Both the position numbers and the translations under genes were made by a program. The notes under the pieces were generated by a model that was not told where the DNA came from, searched no databases, and saw only the letters and a program-made list of their open reading frames with translations. From Deltaproteobacteria bacterium (lineage in GTDB: Bacteria > Myxococcota_A > UBA796 > SXON01), in assembly GCA_016875435.1 (NCBI GenBank), contig VGRE01000003.1, positions 1 through 46,425 on the forward strand: a stretch of 46,425 nucleotides of DNA, in the 5' to 3' direction. Each line of letters begins with the position of its first letter. Within the stretch, counting starts at the first letter, position 1. Below, one piece after another: positions 1 to 8,300 of this stretch.

Positions 1-177
1 ACCACGGCGATGCGGGCCTTCGCCACCCGCCTCCGCGAGCGTGGCCTAGTGGCCGTGCACGCCACGCTCGAGACCAGCCAGGGTTTCACGGAGGTGAGCG
101 CCGCCGAGCCGCAGTGGATCCAGGCGCTCACCCACGCGGCCGCCCTCGTGCTCCCCGCGCCCCAGTGTCCAGGGTAG
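1..177 (+). CDS. C-terminal fragment of an unidentified protein (truncated by window start)
   Basis: Frame 1 is open from base 1 to TAG at 175-177 (...RLRERGLVAVHATLETSQGFTEVSAAEPQWIQALTHAAALVLPAPQCPG*); no family recognised. Confidence 0.5.
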   Translation, partial: TTAMRAFATRLRERGLVAVHATLETSQGFTEVSAAEPQWIQALTHAAALVLPAPQCPG

Positions 178-355
178 GCTCCCGCCGTCGCGACGGCACT
201 GTAGCTCGCGTCGCCCCCCCCCCCGCATAGTCCGATCGCGTAATCCACATGACCGTCCGGCGAGTTGCCACGGGCGAGGCAGGTCGCGACCAGGGCTGTT
301 GTAGAGTTGCGACTATTTGTATTTCTAGCCGGTCGTCTGCCGGGCGCGCCGGGGC

Positions 356-1498
356 TCAGCCCAGCTCGTCCCAGAGCCGCCCGATGGCCAGTGCATGGAT
401 TCGATCCGCCAGGGGGAAACTTCGGGTGCCCGCGTGGACGACGAACAACTTGTCGAGCTCCAGGTCGGCCAGGGCCACGTGCATCGACCTCGTGGTGGAG
501 GGACTCTCGGTGCGCTTGAACTCGAAGCCCAGCCGGCGCCCGCCCACTTCCACGTAGAGGTCGAGCTCCGCGCCCCCGTGCGTGCCCCAGAACCAGCATT
601 GATCGCCGGGCACGCCCAGGCGCTCGACCACCTGGGCTAGCGCAAAGCCCTCCCAGGACGAGCCCAGCCCCGGGTGGCTCTCCACCGAGCGGGCGTCACC
701 CATTCCGAGGAGCGCGTGCAAGACCCCGGAGTCCGCAACGTAGACCTTTGGCGCTTTCACCTGGCGCTTCCCCACGTTTGCGTGCCAGGGCGGGAGCACG
801 CGCAGGAGGAGCGCGCCGGCGAGCAGGTCGACGAACTCGCGCACCCGGTGGTCGCTCATCCCGAAGGCGCGGGCCAGGTCGCTGGCGTTGAGCACGCGCC
901 CGTGGGCGTGCGCCAGCATCGTCCAGAACCGTCGTGCCGCCGGGGGTGGCAGCTTGAGCCCGAGGGCGGGCAGGTCGCGACTGAGCAGGTTCCTGATGTA
1001 GTGCTCCCGCCACTGCGACGATTCCTGCTCCGAGGCGGCCAGGACGCTGGGAGGCAGGCCGCCCCGGACGTGTAGCAGCGGCGCGTCGGCGATCTCGTCG
1101 AGCGCGAAGCCGGGCACCTCGTGCCACGCGATGCGGCCGGCCAGCGAGTCCGCGCCGTGGCGGAGGAACTCGGGCGACGCGCTGCCGAGGAGCAGGAACC
1201 GGGCGGGGCGGCCGGGGCGATCGGCCAGGACACGGAGGAGCGGGAACAGTCCGGGCTGGTGCTGCACCTCGTCGATGACCACCAGTCCTCGGAGGTGCCG
1301 GAGGGCCAGCCCCGGCTCGGCGAGGAGACCGGCATCGGCGGGGTCTTCCAGGTCGAAGAAGTGAGTGCCCTCGACCTCGGTGGCGATCGCGCGTGCAAGT
1401 GTGCTTTTTCCTGCCTGGCGCGGGCCGAGCACGCCCACCACGGGGAAGGCCTCCAGGAGCTTGCGAATGCTCTCGACGTGCCGCCGGCGGGTGATCAT
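356..1498 (-). CDS. AAA+ ATPase with DUF4143 C-terminal domain
   Basis: Walker A GPRQAGKST, Walker B LVVIDEVQ, LLGSASPEF, C-terminal DUF4143-like nuclease-fold region (GAELDLYVEVGGRRLGFEFKRTE). Confidence 0.9.
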   Translation of the reverse strand: MITRRRHVESIRKLLEAFPVVGVLGPRQAGKSTLARAIATEVEGTHFFDLEDPADAGLLAEPGLALRHLRGLVVIDEVQHQPGLFPLLRVLADRPGRPARFLLLGSASPEFLRHGADSLAGRIAWHEVPGFALDEIADAPLLHVRGGLPPSVLAASEQESSQWREHYIRNLLSRDLPALGLKLPPPAARRFWTMLAHAHGRVLNASDLARAFGMSDHRVREFVDLLAGALLLRVLPPWHANVGKRQVKAPKVYVADSGVLHALLGMGDARSVESHPGLGSSWEGFALAQVVERLGVPGDQCWFWGTHGGAELDLYVEVGGRRLGFEFKRTESPSTTRSMHVALADLELDKLFVVHAGTRSFPLADRIHALAIGRLWDELG

Positions 1499-1504
1499 CC
1501 GTGA

Positions 1505-1533
1505 AGTTTATGAAACCCATGTCGAGATTTCAA
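1505..1533 (-). promoter_or_regulatory. sigma70-type promoter TTGAAA-N17-TAAACT, 6 nt upstream of the AAA ATPase ATG (leaderless configuration)
   Basis: Minus strand TTGAAA (plus 1528-1533), 17-nt spacer, TAAACT (plus 1505-1510), TCACGG, ATG at 1498. Confidence 0.65.
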
Positions 1534-1570
1534 GGAAGTTACCCCGCCACCCACCTGGATACCCCGCCCC

Positions 1571-2230
1571 GTGCGCGGCTACACCCTCCTCGACACGGCA
1601 CGTACCCCCGACGGGGTGGAGCTGAGCCTGTGCGAGCGCGGCCCCGAGCTCGTGATCCGGGCCCACGGCATCGACCTGATGTCGAACCGGATGCACGGGT
1701 CGGAGGCCCAGATGGCGGCGCTGGCCCGGTGCCCGCGCGAGGGCGCCCGGGTGCTCGTGGGCGGCCTCGGCATGGGCTACACCGCCCGCGCGGCGCTCGA
1801 CCTGTTGCCCGCGGGCGGATCGGTGACGGTGTGCGAGCTGGTGCCCGCGGTGGTGGACTGGAATCGCGTCCGCCTCGGCCACCTCGCGGGCCACCCGCTG
1901 CGCGACCCTCGCCTCTCGCTGGTGGTGGGCGACGTGGCCGCGCTGTTGCGTGACACCCCGGGCGCATGGGACAGCATCCTGCTCGATGTCGACAACGGTC
2001 CCCGGGCCTTCACCGAGGAGGCCAACGCGAAGCTGTACGCCAGCGGCGGCCTGGGTGTCACGCTGCGCGCGTTGCGCGGGGGCGGCGCCGTGGCGTACTG
2101 GTCGGCCTTCGAGGATCGCGAGTTCGCGCGGCGGCTGGCGAGGGCTGGATTCCGCGCGGAGGAACACAAGGTGCGGGCGCGCGGCGTGAACCGCGGGCCG
2201 TGGCACTGGGTTTACGTGGGGCGGGGGTAG
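1571..2230 (+). CDS. Spermidine synthase-like / SAM-dependent methyltransferase fold protein
   Basis: VLVGGLGMGYTARAAL motif I, VCELVPAVVDWNR, SILLDVDNGP; 219 aa. Confidence 0.8.
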   Translation: MRGYTLLDTARTPDGVELSLCERGPELVIRAHGIDLMSNRMHGSEAQMAALARCPREGARVLVGGLGMGYTARAALDLLPAGGSVTVCELVPAVVDWNRVRLGHLAGHPLRDPRLSLVVGDVAALLRDTPGAWDSILLDVDNGPRAFTEEANAKLYASGGLGVTLRALRGGGAVAYWSAFEDREFARRLARAGFRAEEHKVRARGVNRGPWHWVYVGRG

Positions 2231-2237
2231 GCCCCCC

Positions 2238-2969
2238 CTACTCGGCGTCCCGGCAGCACCGAAACCCGGTCGAGTAGTCATGGTAGCTCGTGTCGTGCGC
2301 CGAGGTGGTGTAGTCGCACCCGGCGCCGTTGATCACCGCGTCGGCGTAGAAGCCGCCCTTGAAAGTGCCGTTGGGAACGGCAATCCACTCGTGCAGGTTG
2401 CCGTGCAGGTCGTACACGCCCTCGGGCGTGACACAACCCTCGAACTCCCCCGTTTCTGACACCGTGCCGGGCTGCTGGTTGATGCCGGGATCGTTCATGT
2501 GCTCGGTGTCCCACACGCCGTCGCTGGTGCCGAAGTAGTCCACCACCGGGTGCGAGCCGCCGTAGGTGTCGTTGCAGGCGTAGAGGTCGTAGGTGTTCCC
2601 GTAGGGGTAGGTGCGCCCCTCGGTGCCCGCGCAGGCGAGCATCCACTCGTCAAGCGTACACAGGCGCTTGCCCGCCGCCTCGCAGGCCGCGCCCGCCACC
2701 TCGCCCGAGATGTAGGCCTGGGGAACCACGCCGCCCTCGGAGGTGGCGGTGCCGTCGCTCGGCACCTCGTAGGGGCTCCAGCCCTCGAGGGTGGCCTCCC
2801 AGCGGTCGACGCACAGCTCGCGCCCCACCTGCGCCATCTCGGGCGGGCACGGGCCCTCGGGGGCGGTGTCCGCGGTGTCGTCCACCTCGGCGCTGTCCCG
2901 CCGTCCCGGGCGGCTCTTGAGATCCTCGCCCGCGTCGGGCTCGACGCATGCGAGGAGGAGGAGCAACAT
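2238..2969 (-). CDS. SUMF1/formylglycine-generating-enzyme-like domain lipoprotein
   Basis: Start MLLLLLAC (lipobox) at 2969; GKRLCTLDEWMLACAG, GVYDLHGNLHEWI, STGFRCC motifs; start overlaps upstream stop (TGATG). Confidence 0.85.
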   Translation of the reverse strand: MLLLLLACVEPDAGEDLKSRPGRRDSAEVDDTADTAPEGPCPPEMAQVGRELCVDRWEATLEGWSPYEVPSDGTATSEGGVVPQAYISGEVAGAACEAAGKRLCTLDEWMLACAGTEGRTYPYGNTYDLYACNDTYGGSHPVVDYFGTSDGVWDTEHMNDPGINQQPGTVSETGEFEGCVTPEGVYDLHGNLHEWIAVPNGTFKGGFYADAVINGAGCDYTTSAHDTSYHDYSTGFRCCRDAE

Positions 2970-5167
2970 CACACCAGGAAATACCTCGGCGCCACCTCGA
3001 CCACTCGCGTGGTGGCCACGCCGCCCTTCTGCGCGATCACCGCGTGGGCCCCGTGGACCACGTCTTCCCAGGTGAGCACCACCGCCTCTTCCAGCGACAG
3101 GTTCTGCGCGATGCCCGGCACGTACTTCTGTCCCAGCGCCCGCGCCGGGAGACCGGGGAAGTGCTCGGTGCAGTCGCCCTCGATCTGGCGAACAAAGCCG
3201 CCAAAGGTACGATCTTCGGCTGCGACCAGCAACCGTCCGGTGCGACCGACACTCTGGTACACCAGTTCCATGTCCGGGGGGACGAGCGTGCGCAGGTCGA
3301 TGATCTCCAGCTCGATGCCCTCCGCCGCGAGCTTCTGCGCCGCCGCCATGCACGTCCACACCGCGCGACCCCAGGCCACCACGGTGACATCGCGCCCGGG
3401 ACGGCGGATCACGCCCTTGCCGAGCGGCACGGCCAACTCGGGGGAAATGTCGGGGATCTCGCCGCGCATGATCGACTTCTTCAGCGCAGTGATCGCCTCG
3501 GGATCGGTGGGCTCGCCGGGGAAGGCGGGGCCCAGGGCCTGGCGGTACATCCACTTCGGTTCCAGGCACACCACGGGGCCGCGGAAACGCGCGGCGCTCA
3601 TCAGCAGGCCGTACACGTCCCACGAGGTGGACGGCATGATGATCGTGAGCCCGGGGATGGGCGTGAAGTAGCCGTCGATGCTCATCGAGTGGTACACCGC
3701 GCCGCCGCCGAAGGGGTCGACCGGGGTGCGCATGATGGTGGCGAAGTTCGTGCGGCCGTTGGTGCACCAGTACAGGTTGCCCATGTGCACGAGCCAGTGG
3801 AAGGCGTTGAGCGTGTAGTCGCCGAACTGGATCTCGGGCAGCACCACCAGATCGTCGTGCAGGCCCGCGCCGCAGCCGGTGCCGAGGATCAGCGGCTCGT
3901 TCAGCGGCGCGTCGATGATCTTGTCGGGGAAGGCCTTCTTGAGGCCGGCGGTGGCGGTCATCACCCCGCCGAGGCGGCCCACGTCTTGCCCCCAGAGCAC
4001 CCCCCGGTGGTGGGCGATGATGTTCTTGATCGCGGCGCGGATGGCGCCGGCGTAGGTGATGTTCGTCTGCCCCGACGACGCCGGCTCGGCCACCACCGGG
4101 AAGGGCGCGCGGATGTGCTCGAACACGCTCTCCGGCGGCGGCTCGGGCTCGCCGCGCACCTGGTCGAGGATGCTGCGCACCTCCTCGTCTTGCCGCGCCA
4201 TCACGTTGCCAAGCTCGTGGTGGGCGAAGAAGTCGCGACCCTCGCCTTGCACGCGCTTGAGCACGTCGCGGTCTTCCAGCACGCCGCGCGCCACCAGCTC
4301 CTGCCCGAGCTTGATGATGGGGTCGGATTGCTTGAGGTCGTAGGTGACGTCGGCCGCCGAGCTATGGCCGTTGAACCTAGGTAAGCTGTGCACGTGCATG
4401 AACACCGGCTTGCCCGTTTCCACGATGAAGCGGGCCGCCCGGTAGGTCTTCTCGAACACGTCGTCGAAGTCGCGGCCGTCGGCGCTCACGAAGTGCATGC
4501 CGAAGCTCGCAGCGTACACGCCGAAGTCCTGAATGCCGCGGCCTTCTTCCGGGGTGGTGCTGATCGCCACCCGGTTATCGGTCACGAGCAACAACGTGGG
4601 TAGTTCCCAGACCGCCGCCGCGTTCATCGCGTCGTGCAGGTCGCCCTCGGCGCTGGTGCCGTCGCCGATGATCGCCATCGACAGGGAGCCCTCGACGCCC
4701 TTGACCTTGAAGCCCTTGGCGTAGCCGGCCGCCTTGCCGAGTTGCATGCCCACCGGAGACTGCACCGGGAGAATGCCGAACTCCCGCATGTCGAGGTGGT
4801 AGACCATCTGCCGGCCGCGGGACATCTTGTCGGTGTCCTTGCTGAACTGCTGCCGCAACAGGTCGAGGGTGAACTCGCGGTAGCCGGCGAGGCGCACCCA
4901 CATCGAGACGAGCGCCCCGGAGCGGTAGTGGGGGACGATCCCGAACTTGGCGCGGTCGCAGGCCTTGTGCAGCGCGAGCGCCGTCGCCACGCCATGCACC
5001 TCCTCGCCCGGCCCCCAGATGGCGAACTTCACCTCGCCGCGGCTCACGAGGCGCACGATGTGCTCCTCGGTGCTGCGGCTGCGGGTAGCCACCTCGTAGG
5101 CCAGCCGCAGATCCTCGGCGGAGGGGACGGGGGTGTCCGCGTAGGCGGGGATCTCGAGGACGGCCAT
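2969..5167 (-). CDS. Thiamine-diphosphate-dependent 2-oxoacid dehydrogenase E1, fused alpha and beta subunits
   Basis: N-terminal half E1 alpha (IIGDGTSAEGDLHDAMNAAAVWELPTLLLVTDN), C-terminal half E1 beta (ITYAGAIRAAIKNI..., CLEPKWMYR, VVAWGRAVW); 732 aa. Confidence 0.9.
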   Translation of the reverse strand: MAVLEIPAYADTPVPSAEDLRLAYEVATRSRSTEEHIVRLVSRGEVKFAIWGPGEEVHGVATALALHKACDRAKFGIVPHYRSGALVSMWVRLAGYREFTLDLLRQQFSKDTDKMSRGRQMVYHLDMREFGILPVQSPVGMQLGKAAGYAKGFKVKGVEGSLSMAIIGDGTSAEGDLHDAMNAAAVWELPTLLLVTDNRVAISTTPEEGRGIQDFGVYAASFGMHFVSADGRDFDDVFEKTYRAARFIVETGKPVFMHVHSLPRFNGHSSAADVTYDLKQSDPIIKLGQELVARGVLEDRDVLKRVQGEGRDFFAHHELGNVMARQDEEVRSILDQVRGEPEPPPESVFEHIRAPFPVVAEPASSGQTNITYAGAIRAAIKNIIAHHRGVLWGQDVGRLGGVMTATAGLKKAFPDKIIDAPLNEPLILGTGCGAGLHDDLVVLPEIQFGDYTLNAFHWLVHMGNLYWCTNGRTNFATIMRTPVDPFGGGAVYHSMSIDGYFTPIPGLTIIMPSTSWDVYGLLMSAARFRGPVVCLEPKWMYRQALGPAFPGEPTDPEAITALKKSIMRGEIPDISPELAVPLGKGVIRRPGRDVTVVAWGRAVWTCMAAAQKLAAEGIELEIIDLRTLVPPDMELVYQSVGRTGRLLVAAEDRTFGGFVRQIEGDCTEHFPGLPARALGQKYVPGIAQNLSLEEAVVLTWEDVVHGAHAVIAQKGGVATTRVVEVAPRYFLV

Positions 5168-5253
5168 CCAGCGCTCCGGGAGGGGCAGGCGCTAACACCC
5201 CCTCAGGTACCGCGCGCCGCCTACAGAGGGAGAGCCGACCCGTTGAGAAGCCC

Positions 5254-5352
5254 GTGAACCTTGCCGATGCCGCCTCGCTCCTGAAGTACGCCGTGGACGG
5301 CTCGCCGATGGCGTCGCGACAGAAGGTAATGGCCCACGCGTACGCGGAGTAA
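5254..5352 (+). CDS. Possible small ORF (32 aa) VNLADAASLLKYAVDGSPMASRQKVMAHAYAE
   Basis: GTG start, TAA stop directly abutting the 3' end of the convergent MopE gene; coherent composition but no homologue recognised. Confidence 0.25.
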   Translation: MNLADAASLLKYAVDGSPMASRQKVMAHAYAE

Positions 5353-8300
5353 CTACAGCCCCAGGACCACCGAGAACGACCCCACGCCGGTGATGGAGCT
5401 GCTCGACTGCTCGCTCATGTCGCAGCCGTAGACGAGGTCGAGCTTGCCGTCGCCGTCGGTGTCGCCGAGACGGCCACTGCGCCCGCAGGCATCGCCGGTC
5501 TCGCCGAGGAAGGCGGCGTCGTAGTCGTCGGCGCCGAAGTCGTGGGCCCCGGCGAGCGGACCGTAGACCACGTACACCGCACCTGCGCCCGGGCCGCCCT
5601 CGGCGGCCTCCGGGGTGCCCACCACGAGGTCGACGTAGCCATCGGTATCGAGGTCGCCAGCGTCGAGCATGTAGTCGCCCAGGCTGTCGGCGCCGGTGGC
5701 GCCCACCACCGAGAAGAGCGCGTCGGCGGTGGTGCTGTCCAGGTCGCTGTAGTTGAAGAGGTAGACCGCGCCCGCGTCGATGCTGCCGTCGTCGTCGCCC
5801 GGGGACCCGGCGAGCACGTCGGCGTAGCCGTCGTTGTCGGCGTCGCCTGCGTAACGGAGCGTCGTGCCGAGGCCATCGCCGGCCGTCTCGGCGGTCACCT
5901 TGTTGGCCGCGGCCGCCGTGATCGACAGGCCCAAGCCCACGGTGTCGCCGTACATCACGTAGAAGGCGCCCGCGTCGGTACCGCCGTCGTCGTCGCCCGG
6001 CGCGCCGAACCAGGCGTCGTCTGCTCCGTCGCCATCGACGTCGGCCCCACTGCCGCCCGCGAGCGCGTAGCCCATGTAGTCGTTGTTGCTCTCGCCGGTG
6101 ACGGTGAGGACGGTGGTCGAGCCCACGTCGATGGTCACGCGCCCCCGGTAGCTGCTCGTGCCGATGTTGGCGCTGATCAGGGCATTGGAACTGCTGGAGG
6201 ACTGGTAGCTGCCGCCGGAGCAAATGGCCTCGGGGTTCAGTGCGTTCGACGTGTAGCTGTAGCTGTCGTCGGCGTCGGTGCTCAAGCTAATGACGCCCGA
6301 GCTAATTGGGCCTTCGAGAAGGTAGAAGTACCGACTCCAGGACACGTAGCCGTGGACGGCTACCTCGTCGTCGCCGTCGCCGTCGTAGTCCTCGATGGGG
6401 ACGATCACCGCCCCGACGTACTGGGTGCCGCTGGGCGAGGTGCGCTGGGCGTAGAACTCGTCGTCGGACGACTGCTCCCCGGCGGTGAGGGGGCCGCTGA
6501 AGAAGTTGGCCGTGCCGCGGTCGCTGGCGTCCACGTCGTCGCCGGTGGCGCTCACCACCACGTCGTCGATGCCGTCGCCATCGAGGTCCATGCCGGTGGC
6601 CACGGCGTAGCCTAGGCGGTCGCCGGACTCGCTCGCGTAGAACACCGAGTCGGCGTCGCCGGTGGCGGCGTAGTCGCCGGACCAGGTGCAGCTCAGGTCG
6701 CTTCCGTCGCAGTCGTTGTCGATGCCGTCCTCGCACTCCTCGCGCTCGCCGGGGTTCACGGCCGCGTCGGTGTCGTCGCAGTCGTCGCCGGTGTCCACGT
6801 AGCCACTCGGCAGGTCGCAGCTCACGCTGCTGGCGGTGGCGTCGCCGTAGCCGTCCCCATCGGCGTCGAGGTACCAGGTCGACGCCCCGGAGGCGGAGCT
6901 GTCGGCGCTGTTGGCGAGGCCGTCGCAGTCCTCGTCGGCGCCCGCGGCATCGCAGATCTCGGTGGCCGCGGGGCTGATCGCGGCGCTGCTGTCGTTGCAG
7001 TCGGTGGCGTCGGCCACGTAGCCGCTCGGGATCGTGCACGCGCTGCGGGTGGTGGCGGTGGTGCCGTAGCCGTCGGCGTCGGCGTCGCGGTACCAGGTGG
7101 CCTCGCCGGTGGCGCCCGACTCGTCGGTGCTCCCGTCGCAGTCGTTGTCGTCGCCGTCGCAAGTCTCGGTGGCGGCGGGGTTGATGGCGGCGTCGGTGTC
7201 GTCGCAGTCGCCGCCGGTCGAGAGGTAGCCGCTGGGGGCACTGCACTCCACCTCGGCGGCGGTCGCGTCGCCGTGGCCGTCGCCGTCGTCATCGGGGTAC
7301 CAGGTGAGCGCGTCGGAAGCGTCCTCGTCGGTGCTGCCGTCGCAGTCGTCGTCCTCGCCGTTGCAGTCCTCCACGCCTGCGGGAGACACTTCGGCGTCGG
7401 TGTCGTCGCAGTCGCTGCTGTTGGTCACCGTGCCGCTCGGGCCCTCGCAGGCGCTGAGCAGGCTGGCGCCGTCGCCGTAGCCGTCGCCGTCGGCATCGGT
7501 GTACCAGTTCGAGGTGCCGGTGACCGATGGATCGTCGCCGTCGGCGAGGCCGTCGCAGTCCTCGTCGGTATCGCTGCTGTCGCACACCTCGGCGTCGGCG
7601 GGGCTGATCGCGGCGCTGCTGTCGTTGCAGTCGGTGGCGTCGGCCACGTAGCCGCTCGGGATCGTGCACGCGCTGCGGGTGGTGGCGGTGGTGCCGTAGC
7701 CGTCGGCGTCGGCGTCGCGGTACCAGGTGGTCTCGCCGGTGGCGCCCGACTCGTCGGTGCTCCCGTCGCAGTCGTTGTCGTCGCCGTCGCAAGTCTCGGT
7801 GGCGGCGGGGTTGATGGCGGCGTCGGTGTCGTCGCAGTCGCCGCTGTTGCTGACGTTGCCGCTGGTGACGTCGCAAGCCAGCATGGACACCGAAGCGTTG
7901 CCGTAGCCGTCGGCGTCGGCGTCGGCGTAGGAGCGCGACTTGCCAATGACGCTCGGGTCGCTGTCGTCGGCGAGCCCGTCGCAGTCTTCGTCCGTGTCGG
8001 CGCTGTCGCACACCTCCGTCTCCCCCGGGTTGACGTTGGCGTCGCCGTCGTCGCAGTCGCTGGCGCTCGTCGCGTAGCCGGCCACGTCGTCGCAAGCGAG
8101 CATCGTGCTCGACGCGTCGCCGTAGCTGTCGCCATCGGCGTCGCGGTAGAGCGTAGACATCGAGCCGCTGCTGGTCGAGCTGTCGTCGTCGTCGGCGAGA
8201 CCGTCGCAGTCCTCGTCGGTGTCGCGGCTGTCGCACAGCTCGGTGGCGCCAGGGTTCACGTCGTCGCGGCTGTCGTCGCAGTCGGTGTCGTCGCCCACGA

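Noticed and set aside
214-224. C11 homopolymer (and G9 at 10181-10189)
   Set aside because: Intergenic homopolymers are compatible with sequencing error or drift; no evidence of phase variation of a coding frame
1384-1391. HIP1-type GCGATCGC octamer
   Set aside because: Only isolated occurrences noticed; not enriched in the way GTCGCGAC is
2948-4384. 478-aa plus-strand ORF (His/Arg/Gly-rich) opposite E1 and other similar antisense ORFs (e.g. 7273-8418, 8593-10224, 27522-28889, 39767-41077)
   Set aside because: Antisense to well-supported genes, composition typical of high-GC shadow frames
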